Shown here: piece after piece, positions 18,446 through 27,823 of the stretch | Layout: each line of letters opens with the position of its first letter | How positions within the stretch are numbered: the first letter of the stretch is position 1 | Assembly (NCBI GenBank): GCA_027489535.1 | Contig: JAIXZO010000001.1 | Span: 310,001-374,000, forward strand | DNA from: Hyphomicrobiales bacterium | GTDB lineage: Bacteria; Pseudomonadota; Alphaproteobacteria; Rhizobiales; Beijerinckiaceae | Direction: 5' to 3' | DNA: 64,000 nt | Made by a program: the position numbers and the translations under genes | Notes under the pieces: generated by a model | What the model was told of the DNA's origin: nothing | Databases searched by the model: none | The model's input: only the letters and a program-made list of their open reading frames with translations

Positions 18446-19348
18446 ATGTCCGGCGCACCTCCGCTTTTCGACCGCGTTCTCCTCAGACGTCGCCTCGCCC
18501 GCGCGGCGGCGGGCACGCCTGCCGATTTCCTGCTGCTCCGCGCCGCGGAGGACCTCGGCGACCGCCTGCATGCGGTGCTGCGCGACTTTTCGTCGGCCCT
18601 CGATCTCGGCACGCCGGGTCCGCAGGCGGTCGCGACGCTGGTTGCGGACGGGCGGCCGCAACGGATCGTGCAGGCCGCACCGGTGCGCGAGGCTTTGGCG
18701 GGATATCCCGGCGGTTTCGTAGGCGACCCGGCGCTGTTGTCCGCGAGTGCCGAGAGCTTCGAGCTTATCGTCTCCTTGCTGGCGCTGCAGACCGTGGACG
18801 ATCTCCCCGGAACCTTGGTGCAGGCTCGCCGCGCTTTGAAGCCCGACGGGCTGTTCATGGCCTGCTTGTTCGGCGGGGCGACGCTGACGGAGTTGCGGCA
18901 GGCTTTCATGCAGGCGGAAAGCGAGACGGAAGGCGGGGTGAGTCCGCGCGTCGCGCCCTTTGCCGACGTGCGCGACCTCGGCGGCCTGCTGCAGCGCGCG
19001 GGTTTCGCGTTGCCCGTGACGGACGTCGATACGGTCGTGGTGCGCTATGCGAGCCCGTTCGGGCTGATGCGCGATCTGCGCGCGATGGGTGCGACGAACC
19101 CGCTGGCCGCCCGGCGTCGCGATCCGCTCAGGCGTGCGACCTTGTTGCGCGCCGCTGAAATTTACGCCGAGAGATTTGCGGATACGGACGGCCGGGTCAG
19201 GGCGACGTTCGAGATCGTCTGGCTCTCCGGCTGGGCGCCGCATGAAAGCCAGCAAAAGCCGCTGCGGCCCGGATCGGCCGCGATGCGCCTCGCCGACGCT
19301 CTCCGCACGGATGAGAAGAGCGCCGGCGAGAAGCCTGCGGAAGGCTGA
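18446..19348 (+). CDS. SAM-dependent methyltransferase, NDUFAF5/BioC-like
   Basis: A 300-residue class I methyltransferase. The N-terminus FDRVLLRRRLARA and the SAM-binding ALDLGTPGP motif (about residues 51-59) are characteristic of the alphaproteobacterial proteins related to mitochondrial NDUFAF5, which modifies a complex I subunit. SAM motif I is slightly degenerate here (DLGTPGPQ rather than DLGCGxG). It is divergent from comF and its stop directly abuts the stop of the convergent aldolase gene (TGA at 19346-19348). Confidence 0.85.
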   Translation: MSGAPPLFDRVLLRRRLARAAAGTPADFLLLRAAEDLGDRLHAVLRDFSSALDLGTPGPQAVATLVADGRPQRIVQAAPVREALAGYPGGFVGDPALLSASAESFELIVSLLALQTVDDLPGTLVQARRALKPDGLFMACLFGGATLTELRQAFMQAESETEGGVSPRVAPFADVRDLGGLLQRAGFALPVTDVDTVVVRYASPFGLMRDLRAMGATNPLAARRRDPLRRATLLRAAEIYAERFADTDGRVRATFEIVWLSGWAPHESQQKPLRPGSAAMRLADALRTDEKSAGEKPAEG

Positions 19349-20149
19349 TCAGGACGCGCGGCCCGCCGCGGTCAGGGAGGCGCGTGCGCCGGCGCGCAGC
19401 TGCATGAAGTCGGTCGAAATCGCCATAAGCGAATAGCCGGCCTTGGCGAGGTGCGGCACGTCTTCGGGGCGGGGCGCGAAGCAGGTGGCGAGCTTGCCGT
19501 GCGCCTTGGCGCGGGCCGCCACATGGGCCAGCGCGTCGGCCACGTCCTTGCGGGTCGGGTCGACCTCCGCGCCGCGGGTCAGCGCGATGGAAAGGTCGGA
19601 CGGACCGACGAAGACGGCGTCGATGCCGGGGACCGCGAGGATGTCGTCGAGCGCGGCCAAGGCCTCGCGGGTTTCGATCATCGCCAGCGAGAGGTGCATG
19701 CCGTTGCCGGATTTCAGGTAGTCCGGTCCGGTCATGCCGGGCAGCATCGACATGGTGACGGCGGGACCCCAGCTGCGGTCGCCCATCGGCGGGAACTTGA
19801 CGAAGGAGGCGAAAGCCTCCGCGTCGGCCTTCGAGTTGATCATCGGGGCGATGACGGCGGAGGCGCCGAGATCGAGCACGCGCGAGGCGATCGGGAACTG
19901 ACCGACGGGGATGCGCACGATGGTGGGCTTGCCGGCCGCCGAGACCATGCCGATGCCGAGCGTGACGGACGCGATGTCCTGCGCGCCGTGCTGCATGTCG
20001 AGCGTGACGGTGTCGAAACTTTCACGGGCGAGGAGGCCGGCGAGCAGCGGATCCGGAATGCCGGTCCACGCGGTCAGGAGCGTCGCGCCGTTCGCGGCGG
20101 CGGACTTCATGCCCTGTGCGAGCAGGGGGATGGTCGAATGCAAGGTCAT
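19349..20149 (-). CDS. HpcH/HpaI aldolase (class II, 2-keto-3-deoxy-sugar-acid type)
   Basis: A 266-residue TIM-barrel, divalent-metal-dependent aldolase that cleaves 4-hydroxy-2-oxo acids, usually releasing pyruvate. Recognisable segments are SFDTVTLDMQHG (about 44-55), the PIxSRVLDLGA region and the metal-ligand stretch near IETREA and FVGPSDLSIALT. Family substrates range from 2,4-dihydroxyhept-2-ene-1,7-dioate to 2-keto-3-deoxy-L-rhamnonate. Its genomic position, alone between the methyltransferase and DUF1476, gives no further clue. Confidence 0.87.
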   Translation of the reverse strand: MTLHSTIPLLAQGMKSAAANGATLLTAWTGIPDPLLAGLLARESFDTVTLDMQHGAQDIASVTLGIGMVSAAGKPTIVRIPVGQFPIASRVLDLGASAVIAPMINSKADAEAFASFVKFPPMGDRSWGPAVTMSMLPGMTGPDYLKSGNGMHLSLAMIETREALAALDDILAVPGIDAVFVGPSDLSIALTRGAEVDPTRKDVADALAHVAARAKAHGKLATCFAPRPEDVPHLAKAGYSLMAISTDFMQLRAGARASLTAAGRAS

Positions 20150-20322
20150 AAAGGCGCGTCCTCTCCCGAGATCGCCGGCCTTTTGCGGCCGGCTCGTTCG
20201 CCCCGGCCAAGCCGAGGATCGCGAGAGAGTAGGTGCGCCGCGGCCCCGGGGGCAAGCGGGCCGCGGCGCAGATCAGGGCAGGGCGCAGGGCGGGACGTCC
20301 CCCGCACGCCCCCGTCCGCGGA

Positions 20323-20640
20323 TCAGAGGTTCATCTGGGTGACGGCGACGTGGCCCAATTCGTCGAGCTTGGCGCGCAGATCGGCTTCGGAATTGGAGTG
20401 ACCGGCGGCGGCGAGATCCGCGGCGACCTTGCGCAGCACGTCGTCGTCGCCGACCTCCTCGAAATCGGCGAGAACCACGCTGGTGGCATAGTCCTTCACG
20501 GCGTCGCCCGACATGCCGAGCTTGGCGGCCACCCATTCGCCGAACAGCCGATTGCGGCGTGCGGTGACCTTGAAGCGCATTTCCTCGTCATGGGCGAACT
20601 TCTTCTCGAAGCCTTCTTCGCGTTTGTCGAACGTCGTCAT
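20323..20640 (-). CDS. DUF1476 protein, F1-ATPase zeta subunit homologue
   Basis: A 105-residue, mostly helical, charged protein starting [23 protein letters not shown]1476 proteins are the zeta subunit of the alphaproteobacterial F1FO-ATPase; in Paracoccus denitrificans zeta inhibits ATP hydrolysis through its N-terminal segment. The N-terminal inhibitory region and the four-helix core (KYATS-, VADFEE-like segments) are both present, so it may be functional, although potency of inhibition differs among species. It is divergent from purC across 267 bases, a common alphaproteobacterial order, and the F1 operon lies at 58-63 kb of this window. Confidence 0.88.
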   Translation of the reverse strand: MTTFDKREEGFEKKFAHDEEMRFKVTARRNRLFGEWVAAKLGMSGDAVKDYATSVVLADFEEVGDDDVLRKVAADLAAAGHSNSEADLRAKLDELGHVAVTQMNL

Positions 20641-20907
20641 GCGATCCCCTCATTCGGAACGGAGCGTCTCCTGCTCCTTCGCTCGATATGGGTGCGCGCC
20701 TGCACCCGCGCCAGAGCCGCGACGGCGGTGATGCGTCCCGAATGCCGCAATCGTTGTACTCGCTCTCCCGATCGGGTACGGTCGCGCCGCGGTCGCAGGC
20801 CGGGCCCGCTCCGATTCGACGTCACGTCCGAACCGAAAGGGCGCGTGTCCGATCCAGGGAGCCGACGGCCGTTTTCGATGGATGTCTTCAACATACGGTA
20901 CATGCCG

Positions 20908-21672
20908 ATGAATCGCCGCCGTAGGATCTACGAGGGCAAGGCGAAGGTCCTTTACGAAGGTCCGGAGCCGGGTACTCTGATCCAGCACTTCAAGGACGAC
21001 GCCACCGCCTTCAATGCGAAGAAGCATGAGGTGATCGACGGCAAAGGCGTCCTGAACAACCGGATTTCGGAATATATTTTCCAGAATCTGAACGATATCG
21101 GCGTGCCGACGCACTTCATCCGCCGGCTCAACATGCGCGAGCAACTCATCCGCGAGGTGGAAATCATTCCGCTCGAGGTGGTGGTGCGCAACGTCGCCGC
21201 CGGCTCGCTTTCGACCCGTCTCGGCATCGAGGAGGGTACGCAACTGCCCCGCTCGATCATCGAGTTCTATTACAAGAACGACGCGCTCAACGACCCGATG
21301 GTGTCGGAAGAGCACGTAACCGCGTTCGGCTGGGCGACGCCGCAGGAAATCGACGACATCATGGCCTTGGCCATTCGCGTCAACGACTTCCTGTCCGGCT
21401 TGTTCCTCGGCGTCGGCATCCGTCTGGTCGACTTCAAGATGGAATGCGGCCGTCTCTGGGAAGGCGATCTGATGCGGATCGTCGTCGCCGACGAGATCTC
21501 GCCCGATTCATGCCGCCTGTGGGACATCAAGTCGTCCGACAAGCTCGACAAGGATAGGTTCCGCCGCGACATGGGCGGGCTGGTCGAGGCCTATTCCGAA
21601 GTGGCGCGCCGCCTCGGCATCATGGCCGAAGGCGAGCCGCCGGCGGGCGCCGGCCCGAAGCTGGTGAAGTAA
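20908..21672 (+). CDS. purC: Phosphoribosylaminoimidazole-succinocarboxamide synthase (SAICAR synthetase)
   Basis: A 254-residue enzyme that joins CAIR and aspartate with ATP in step 7 of purine synthesis. It begins [13 protein letters not shown], the standard alphaproteobacterial start, with the nucleotide-binding loop [10 protein letters not shown], the HxIRRL and NVAAGS segments and the DFKMECG motif. In-frame ATGs at 20902 and 20881 are possible alternative starts. It is the first gene of the purC-purS-purQ cluster. Confidence 0.95.
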   Translation: MNRRRRIYEGKAKVLYEGPEPGTLIQHFKDDATAFNAKKHEVIDGKGVLNNRISEYIFQNLNDIGVPTHFIRRLNMREQLIREVEIIPLEVVVRNVAAGSLSTRLGIEEGTQLPRSIIEFYYKNDALNDPMVSEEHVTAFGWATPQEIDDIMALAIRVNDFLSGLFLGVGIRLVDFKMECGRLWEGDLMRIVVADEISPDSCRLWDIKSSDKLDKDRFRRDMGGLVEAYSEVARRLGIMAEGEPPAGAGPKLVK

Positions 21673-21776
21673 TCCGCGATCCGGTCGGGGCCGATTGAGC
21701 CCCGGCCCAAATAGCGCTATGCGGGGGCCGGGCTTGAAAGGCCCTTTGCCCCCGTTTCCATTCCGGCGGAGTGTCC

Positions 21777-22019
21777 ATGAAAGCCCGCGTCACCGTCACC
21801 CTGAAGAACGGCGTCCTCGATCCGCAGGGCAAGGCCATCGAGGGAGCGCTCAAGTCGCTCGGAATCGACGGCATCGGCTCGGTCCGTCAGGGCAAGGTCT
21901 TCGACGTCGAACTCGCCGGCACCGACAAGGCGGCCGCCGAAGCGGCGCTGAAGACCGCTTGCGAAAAGCTGCTCGCCAACACCGTCATCGAGAACTTCCG
22001 CGTCGACATCGCGGGCTGA
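21777..22019 (+). CDS. purS: Phosphoribosylformylglycinamidine synthase subunit PurS
   Basis: An 80-residue subunit that docks PurQ onto PurL and helps channel ammonia in the FGAM synthase complex. The start ATG (MKARVTVTLKNGVLDPQGKA) has GGCGGAG five bases upstream; the alternative GTG six bases earlier is less likely. The GTDKAAAEAALKTAC region is typical. It ends nine bases before purQ. Confidence 0.95.
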   Translation: MKARVTVTLKNGVLDPQGKAIEGALKSLGIDGIGSVRQGKVFDVELAGTDKAAAEAALKTACEKLLANTVIENFRVDIAG

Positions 22020-22028
22020 GGGATCGCC

Positions 22029-22712
22029 ATGAAGGCCGCCGTCATCGTCTTTCCGGGTTCCAACCGCGAAGGGGACGTGATCCGCGCCCTGCGCGACGCC
22101 GGGCACGCGCCCGTCAAGGTTTGGCACGCCGATCATGAACTTCCGTCGGGCACCGATCTGGTCGTGCTCCCGGGCGGCTTCAGCTACGGCGACTACCTGC
22201 GTTGCGGCGCGATCGCCGGCCGGGCCGCGATCATGGACGCCGTACGCGCCCATGCGGGCCGCGGCGGCCTCGTTCTCGGCATCTGCAACGGCTTCCAGAT
22301 CCTCGTCGAGTCGGGGCTGCTGCCGGGCATCCTCATGCGCAATGCGCAGCTCCGCTTCGTCTGCAAGATGCAGCATCTCAAGGTCGAGCGCACCGACACG
22401 GCCTTTACCCGCGCCTATGCGCCGGGTCAGGTGATCGAGGTCGCGATCGCGCATGGCGAAGGCAATTACGAGGCCGACGAAGAGACCATCCGACGGCTCG
22501 AGGGCGAAGGGCGCGTCGCGTTCCGCTACTGCGATGCCGAGGGCCGCGTCGGCGGGGACGCCAACCCGAACGGTTCGACCAACGCCATTGCGGGCATCTA
22601 TTCCGAGCGGTTCAACGTGCTCGGCATGATGCCCCACCCCGAGAACCTCATCGAGGACCTCGTCGGCGGGACGGACGGCCGCGGACTTTTCGAGAGCCTG
22701 CGCGCCGCCTGA
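22029..22712 (+). CDS. purQ: Phosphoribosylformylglycinamidine synthase subunit PurQ (glutaminase)
   Basis: A 227-residue class I glutamine amidotransferase that supplies ammonia to PurL. The nucleophile is C86 in [11 protein letters not shown] and the partner residues are H203 and E205 in MMPHPEN. The [15 protein letters not shown] segment is family-specific. In most relatives purL follows directly; here a reversed gene lies between them (22720-24087), starting only seven bases after the purQ stop. Confidence 0.96.
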   Translation: MKAAVIVFPGSNREGDVIRALRDAGHAPVKVWHADHELPSGTDLVVLPGGFSYGDYLRCGAIAGRAAIMDAVRAHAGRGGLVLGICNGFQILVESGLLPGILMRNAQLRFVCKMQHLKVERTDTAFTRAYAPGQVIEVAIAHGEGNYEADEETIRRLEGEGRVAFRYCDAEGRVGGDANPNGSTNAIAGIYSERFNVLGMMPHPENLIEDLVGGTDGRGLFESLRAA

Positions 22713-22719
22713 CCGTCGC

Positions 22720-24087
22720 TCAGGGCGATGCAGGCAGCTGCAAAGCCGTGCTTCCGAGGATTTCGTCGGCCACCAAAGCGGCGGTCCTGAGATTGTTGCC
22801 AGCATTCAGCGGCAAGACCGCCTGAACGTAGCGCGTGCCGTTCGCGGTCGCGCACCCTCCGACCAAGGTGTTTTGGTCGAGTGAGCCCGTATTGATGATG
22901 ATCAGCCGTACGGGGTTGCGGGCGCCCGTCTTCCCCGTATTGGATTTCTTGTCGAATTTCGTGTTGTCGTTTTCCTGCTTGATGTACTCGCAGGCGTCTT
23001 CCAGAGATTTACGGATGTTCGTCTCGGGGCCCCTTCCGCAGCCGTTCGAGGCCTCGAACGCCTTGGATCCGGTATATCGCCCGGTCGGACGGCCGTCGGT
23101 GACGAGCACCAGCACCGATTCCGTCGTCAGCGGATCGAAATCGCGAAGGTTGTGATATCCTCGCATGAGGCCGAGCGTCGTGTTGCGACAGCCGCCCCGC
23201 ACGGACCTCGACCCCTTCAGGCTCGACGAGATGTAGGCCTTCAGCCTGTCGGTTTCGCCCGGCGGAGGCGACAGCGTCGTCGGAGGCAATTCATGGGGCT
23301 GCTGCAAGGTGGCCGTACCGATGGTGCAGTCCAGTTTGCCGAAGCCCTCGGCGGTCAAATTTTCCAGATTGGCTTCATTCGTCTTCGTACGGTTCTGAAT
23401 GCAGGGCGTGGCGCCGCTGGTCGCAACACGGATCTGATGGTTGAACGGCACGATGCCGATGCGGACCGCAGGTTCACGGGCGGGGGTTTGAGCGTAGGCG
23501 CTCATGAAATCCATCATGTCGAGCAGCGCGCTCTTCGCCTCGATGGTCAATCGCGACCGCAGCTCGTTGACGACCGTCTCCGTCAGGAGGGCATTGGGGT
23601 GAGCCCCCGTCTGATAGGTGGTGGTCGGGGCCGTCGTTCCGAACGACGCCGTCGCGATGCTGACGGCAAACGAAATGGCGATGTCCTTCACCGGGGCCGA
23701 CGCCGTCACGTTGATCGGATATTTGACGCGCAGCCAGATGTCGTACGAGCCGACCACGGTGACCGAAACGGTCGTGCCTTCGCGTGTTGCGGCCACCGTC
23801 ACGGGCGCCCGCGGATCGGGCTGAACGAGCGTCGCGAAGATCTCGTTCGTGACGTCGGCAACGCTCTTTTCGTCCGTCCAATCGAGCCGGCTTTGGGCCA
23901 GCTGATAGGCGGTCGAGCGTGCGGCCGCACGGATCGAACGATCCATGGATGCGTAGGCGGCCATATTGTTGAGCACGAGGACTAGAGCGAGAAAGCCGCC
24001 CAAGACGACGAAGGCGAATATCGCCGTGATCGCGCCTCGAGTGTCGCGCGCCAACCGACGCGGCAAATCATAACTCAAACGCATCAT
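22720..24087 (-). CDS. TadG-like membrane protein with degenerate von Willebrand A domain
   Basis: A 455-residue protein with an N-terminal membrane anchor (residues 19-43) after the basic RRLARDTRGAI segment, as in TadE/TadG pilus-assembly pseudopilin-like proteins. The C-terminal part has vWA-like strands (VRIGIVPFNHQIR near 245, VLVLVTDGRPTG near 346) typical of TadG-related proteins, but I see no DxSxS MIDAS motif where one is expected. The rest is presumably periplasmic and has several cysteines (GCRN, SNGCG, VGGCA). No other tad genes are nearby. It is convergent with purQ and divergent from purL, with 166 bases between its start and that of purL. Confidence 0.75.
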   Translation of the reverse strand: MMRLSYDLPRRLARDTRGAITAIFAFVVLGGFLALVLVLNNMAAYASMDRSIRAAARSTAYQLAQSRLDWTDEKSVADVTNEIFATLVQPDPRAPVTVAATREGTTVSVTVVGSYDIWLRVKYPINVTASAPVKDIAISFAVSIATASFGTTAPTTTYQTGAHPNALLTETVVNELRSRLTIEAKSALLDMMDFMSAYAQTPAREPAVRIGIVPFNHQIRVATSGATPCIQNRTKTNEANLENLTAEGFGKLDCTIGTATLQQPHELPPTTLSPPPGETDRLKAYISSSLKGSRSVRGGCRNTTLGLMRGYHNLRDFDPLTTESVLVLVTDGRPTGRYTGSKAFEASNGCGRGPETNIRKSLEDACEYIKQENDNTKFDKKSNTGKTGARNPVRLIIINTGSLDQNTLVGGCATANGTRYVQAVLPLNAGNNLRTAALVADEILGSTALQLPASP

Positions 24088-24253
24088 CAAAGACTCCGTA
24101 ACCAATAGCGACGGTTTTAGCAGAGTCCGCGCTTGTTGTCTTCGTCCTCCCAGTTGAGCGGCGGCGTGCAAAGCGATGGTTCCGATTGATTTCCGCGGCG
24201 GGGACCGATATCCGGCGGGCGGTCCCCTTTCCGTATTTCCCGGGAGTTCCGGC

Positions 24254-26467
24254 ATGATCCCCAACGTCGTCGCCATCACGCCCGAACTCGTCGCCGAGCA
24301 CGGGCTCAAGCCGGACGAATATCAGCGTATTCTCGACCTCATCGGGCGCGAGCCGACGCTGACGGAACTCGGGATCTTCTCGGCGATGTGGAACGAGCAT
24401 TGCTCGTACAAATCCTCGCGCCTGCATTTGAAGACGCTGCCGACCTCGGCCCCGTGGGTGATCCAAGGCCCGGGCGAAAATGCCGGCGTTATCGACATCG
24501 GGGACGGCATGGCCTGCATCTTCAAGATGGAGAGCCACAATCATCCGAGCTTCATCGAGCCCTATCAGGGCGCGACGACCGGCGTCGGCGGCATCCTGCG
24601 CGACGTGTTCACCATGGGCGCGCGCCCCATCGCCGCTCTCAACGCCCTGCGGTTCGGCGCTCCGGAGCATCCCAAGACGCGCCGCCTCGTCGCGGGCGTG
24701 GTGGCCGGCATCGGCGGCTACGGCAATTCCTTCGGCGTGCCGACCGTGGGCGGGCAAACGGGCTTTCACACGCGCTATGACGGCAACATCCTCGTCAATG
24801 CGATGGCGGTCGGCATCGCCAAGACGGACGAGATCTTCTACGCCAAGGCCACCGGCGTGGGGAATCCCATCGTCTATCTCGGTTCCAAGACCGGCCGCGA
24901 CGGCATCCACGGCGCGTCGATGGCCTCGGCCGCCTTCGACGACAAGTCGGACGAGAAGCGCCCGACCGTGCAGGTCGGCGACCCCTTCGCCGAAAAGCTG
25001 CTGCTCGAGGCCTGCCTCGAACTGATGCAGACAGGCTCGGTCATCGCCATTCAGGACATGGGCGCGGCCGGCCTGACCTGCTCGGCCGTGGAGATGGGCG
25101 CGAAGGGCGATCTCGGCGTGGAGCTGCACCTCGAAAACGTGCCCTGCCGCGAGGAGGGCATGTCGGCCTACGAGATGATGCTGTCGGAGAGCCAGGAGCG
25201 CATGCTCATGGTGCTCGACCCCGCCAAGGAGGCGCAGGCCGAAGCGATCTTCCGCAAATGGGGGCTCGATTTCGCGGTGATCGGCTTCACCACCGACACG
25301 CTGCGCTTCGTGGTGAAGCACAACGGCGAGGTGATGGCGGACCTGCCGATCAAGGAACTCGGCGACGAGGCGCCGCTTTATGATCGCCCGCACATCGCCG
25401 GCGCGTTCCTGCCGAATATCCCGGCCGAGTCGGTGACGCCGCCGATGTCGACGGCCGACGCGCTGGTGCGGCTGATCGGCTCGCCCGACATGTGTTCGAA
25501 GCGGTGGATCTGGGAGCAATATGACCACCTGATCCTCGGCAACACGGTGCAGAAGCCGGGCGGCGACGCCGCGATCGTGCGCGTGCTCGACGGGCCGAAG
25601 GGTCTCGCCATGACCTGCGACGTGACCCCGCGCTATTGCGAGGCCGACCCGTTCGAGGGCGGCAAACAGGCGGTGGCCGAGGCCTGGCGCAACATCACGG
25701 CGGTCGGCGGATTGCCGTTGGCGATCACCGACAACCTCAATTTCGGCAATCCGGAGCGGCCGGACGTGATGGGCCAGTTCGTCGGGTGCATCCGCGGCAT
25801 CGGCGAGGCCTGCCGCGCCTTATCGTTCCCCGTCGTGTCCGGCAACGTGTCGCTCTACAACGAGACCAACGGCGTCGGCATTCTGCCCACTCCGGCCATC
25901 GGCGGCGTCGGCCTGCTCGACGACGTGAGCGTTCACGCCACCATCGCCTTCAAGGCGGCGGGCGAAAGCGTCGTGCTGGTCGGCGATACCACGGGCCATG
26001 TCGGCCAGTCGGCATGGCTGCGCGACGTGTGCGGACGGGAGGAGGGCGCACCTCCGCCGGTCGATCTCGCGACCGAGAAGCGCAACGGCGACTTCGTGCG
26101 CGGGCTGATAACCTCGGGCCGCGTGAACACGGTGCACGATCTCTCGGACGGCGGTCTCGCGGTCGGGTTGGCGGAAATGGCGCTGGCGGGGCGCATCGGC
26201 GCGACCGTCGCCCCGCCGACGGGCGCGCCCGTCGCGCACGGGTTCTGGTTCGGCGAGGATCAGGCGCGCTACCTGCTGGCGACGCCGTCCGGGGAAGCCG
26301 AGCGCATCCTCGCGGAGGCGAAGGCGGCGGGCGTTCCGGCCGTCGTGATCGGCACGACGGGCGGCGATGCGTTGACCCTCGGCGCGGAGACGCCCATATC
26401 CTTGCAGACGCTGCGCACCGCGCACGAAAATTGGCTGCCCGACTACATGGCGGGCCGGGCCGCCTGA
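24254..26467 (+). CDS. purL: Phosphoribosylformylglycinamidine synthase subunit PurL (small type)
   Basis: A 737-residue ATP-dependent FGAM synthase of the small type that needs PurS and PurQ. The start ATG has GGGAG seven bases upstream. Features include the N-terminal [14 protein letters not shown] motif with the conserved histidine, the [10 protein letters not shown] segment (about 93-102), the GGIxRD loop and the second AIRS-like half ending near [13 protein letters not shown]. It is separated from purQ by the reversed TadG-like gene, so it must be expressed from its own promoter in the 24088-24253 gap or within that gene. bolA and grxD follow in the same direction. Confidence 0.96.
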   Translation: MIPNVVAITPELVAEHGLKPDEYQRILDLIGREPTLTELGIFSAMWNEHCSYKSSRLHLKTLPTSAPWVIQGPGENAGVIDIGDGMACIFKMESHNHPSFIEPYQGATTGVGGILRDVFTMGARPIAALNALRFGAPEHPKTRRLVAGVVAGIGGYGNSFGVPTVGGQTGFHTRYDGNILVNAMAVGIAKTDEIFYAKATGVGNPIVYLGSKTGRDGIHGASMASAAFDDKSDEKRPTVQVGDPFAEKLLLEACLELMQTGSVIAIQDMGAAGLTCSAVEMGAKGDLGVELHLENVPCREEGMSAYEMMLSESQERMLMVLDPAKEAQAEAIFRKWGLDFAVIGFTTDTLRFVVKHNGEVMADLPIKELGDEAPLYDRPHIAGAFLPNIPAESVTPPMSTADALVRLIGSPDMCSKRWIWEQYDHLILGNTVQKPGGDAAIVRVLDGPKGLAMTCDVTPRYCEADPFEGGKQAVAEAWRNITAVGGLPLAITDNLNFGNPERPDVMGQFVGCIRGIGEACRALSFPVVSGNVSLYNETNGVGILPTPAIGGVGLLDDVSVHATIAFKAAGESVVLVGDTTGHVGQSAWLRDVCGREEGAPPPVDLATEKRNGDFVRGLITSGRVNTVHDLSDGGLAVGLAEMALAGRIGATVAPPTGAPVAHGFWFGEDQARYLLATPSGEAERILAEAKAAGVPAVVIGTTGGDALTLGAETPISLQTLRTAHENWLPDYMAGRAA

Positions 26468-26481
26468 GGAGAGACGAACAC

Positions 26482-26718
26482 ATGGCGATGGACGCGCGCG
26501 ACATCGAGCGCATGATCAAGGACGCGCTGCCCGACGCCCTCATCGAGATCAAGGATCTCGCGGGCGACGGCGACCACTATTCGGCGACCGTGAAATCGGC
26601 GGCCTTCACCGGCAAGACGCGGGTGCAGCAGCACCAGATGGTCTATGCCGCGCTGAAGGGCAACATGGGGGGCGTGCTGCACGCCCTTGCGCTGACAACC
26701 GGGCCGATCGACAACTGA
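26482..26718 (+). CDS. BolA/IbaG family protein
   Basis: A 78-residue BolA-fold protein of the short IbaG-like type, with the ALIEIKDLAGDGDHYSA segment, KTRVQQHQMVYAAL helix and HALAL C-terminus. It starts 15 bases after purL with GAGGAGA upstream, and is followed 55 bases later by the CGFS glutaredoxin gene; BolA-Grx4 heterodimers bind [2Fe-2S] clusters, so the two products probably act together. It is distinct from the BolA homologue at 1699-1965. Confidence 0.92.
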   Translation: MAMDARDIERMIKDALPDALIEIKDLAGDGDHYSATVKSAAFTGKTRVQQHQMVYAALKGNMGGVLHALALTTGPIDN

Positions 26719-26772
26719 AGCAACCGAGCGGGACGCGCGCCGCGCGCCGCCTCCTGTGAAAGAGGACGAACC

Positions 26773-27111
26773 ATGAGCATTCAGGAACGGATCCGCGACG
26801 ACATCGCCGCCAACGACGTGGTGCTGTTCATGAAGGGAACCCCGCAGTTCCCCATGTGCGGCTTCTCCGGCCAGGTAGTGCAGATTCTGGACTATCTCGG
26901 CGTGCCCTATAAGGGCGTTAACGTGCTGGAATCCGACGAAATCCGTCAGGGCATCAAGGAATTCAGCAACTGGCCGACGATCCCGCAGCTCTACGTGAAG
27001 GGCGAGTTCGTGGGCGGCTGCGACATCGTCCGCGAGATGTTCCAGTCGGGCGAGCTGCAGACGCACATGACGCAGAGCGGCCTCGAGGTGAAGGCTCCCG
27101 TGAAGGCCTGA
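26773..27111 (+). CDS. grxD: Monothiol glutaredoxin (Grx4 family)
   Basis: A 112-residue CGFS-type glutaredoxin. The active site is C29-G-F-S, preceded by the glutathione-binding lysine of [10 protein letters not shown]; the [13 protein letters not shown] and GGCDI segments complete the site. Such proteins carry [2Fe-2S] clusters with glutathione and pass them to Fe-S enzymes, often together with BolA, whose gene lies just upstream. The unit ends at the terminator at 27131. Confidence 0.96.
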   Translation: MSIQERIRDDIAANDVVLFMKGTPQFPMCGFSGQVVQILDYLGVPYKGVNVLESDEIRQGIKEFSNWPTIPQLYVKGEFVGGCDIVREMFQSGELQTHMTQSGLEVKAPVKA

Positions 27112-27130
27112 GAGTTTTTGCCGGGTTGCG

Positions 27131-27156
27131 AAAGGCCGCCTTCGGGCGGCCTTTTT
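27131..27156. terminator. Bidirectional intrinsic terminator between grxD and tlpA
   Basis: Perfect ten-base arms AAAGGCCGCC (27131-27140) and GGCGGCCTTT (27145-27154) around a TTCG loop, with T-rich sequence on the right side and A-rich on the left. It lies 19 bases after grxD and four bases from the stop of the convergent tlpA gene, so it can serve both. Confidence 0.85.
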
Positions 27157-27160
27157 CGTT

Positions 27161-27793
27161 TCAGCGCGCCATGGCCGCGCGGATCATCGCCAAGGCGTCT
27201 TCGGAATCCCAATGCGCAGCGCCCGCCATTTCACCGAGCACGCAGCCTTCGCGGTCGATCAAAATCGTCGTGGGGAGGCCCGTGACCTTGCCCGCGCCCC
27301 GCAATTGCTGGAACACCTTGCCCTCAGGATCGGTGCGCAATGCGAGCGAGACGATGCCGGTTTCGTTCAGCCAACGCGGCACGCGGTCAAGATTGCGGGT
27401 GTCCATGTTGAGCGCCAGCACCTCGAAATCCGGGCCGCCGAGCGTCTTCTGCAGGGCGTCGAGCGCCGGCATCTCTTCGCGGCACGGCACGCACCAAGTC
27501 GCCCAGAGATTGAACAGCACCACGCGGCCCTTCAGGTCGCTCAATTTGCCCGCCCCCTGCGGGGTCGTGAAGGCGATGTCGGCCAGCGGCTCGGGCCGTT
27601 TGGACATCTTCAACGCCGCCACTTCGCCCTTCGAGAACGGCGCGACCCGCTCGGCCACTTGGGCGGAGCCTGCGCAGGCGGCCGCCGCCGCATTGCCGGC
27701 GGGGCGTTTCGTCCCGTATAGGACGGCCGCGACGAGGCCCGCGCCCGCAAGGGCGACGACGGCCGCGATGATGAGATTTCGGCTGCGGGACAT
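27161..27793 (-). CDS. tlpA: TlpA-family membrane-anchored thiol:disulfide oxidoreductase
   Basis: A 210-residue protein with an N-terminal membrane anchor (about residues 7-27) and a periplasmic thioredoxin fold with active site W100-C101-V-P-C104. A cis-proline segment GLPTTILID is near residue 178. TlpA reduces cytochrome oxidase copper-centre assembly factors and cytochrome c maturation clients. The gene is divergent from argH with only 30 bases between the starts, the conserved alphaproteobacterial arrangement. Confidence 0.9.
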   Translation of the reverse strand: MSRSRNLIIAAVVALAGAGLVAAVLYGTKRPAGNAAAAACAGSAQVAERVAPFSKGEVAALKMSKRPEPLADIAFTTPQGAGKLSDLKGRVVLFNLWATWCVPCREEMPALDALQKTLGGPDFEVLALNMDTRNLDRVPRWLNETGIVSLALRTDPEGKVFQQLRGAGKVTGLPTTILIDREGCVLGEMAGAAHWDSEDALAMIRAAMAR

Positions 27794-27823
27794 CGGGTCT
27801 CCGGCCCGCTCGGGGGCGTGGGT

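Noticed and set aside
20641-20907. Purine riboswitch upstream of purC
   Set aside because: No recognisable purine aptamer core was seen in the 267-base gap; the sequence is ordinary GC-rich spacer.
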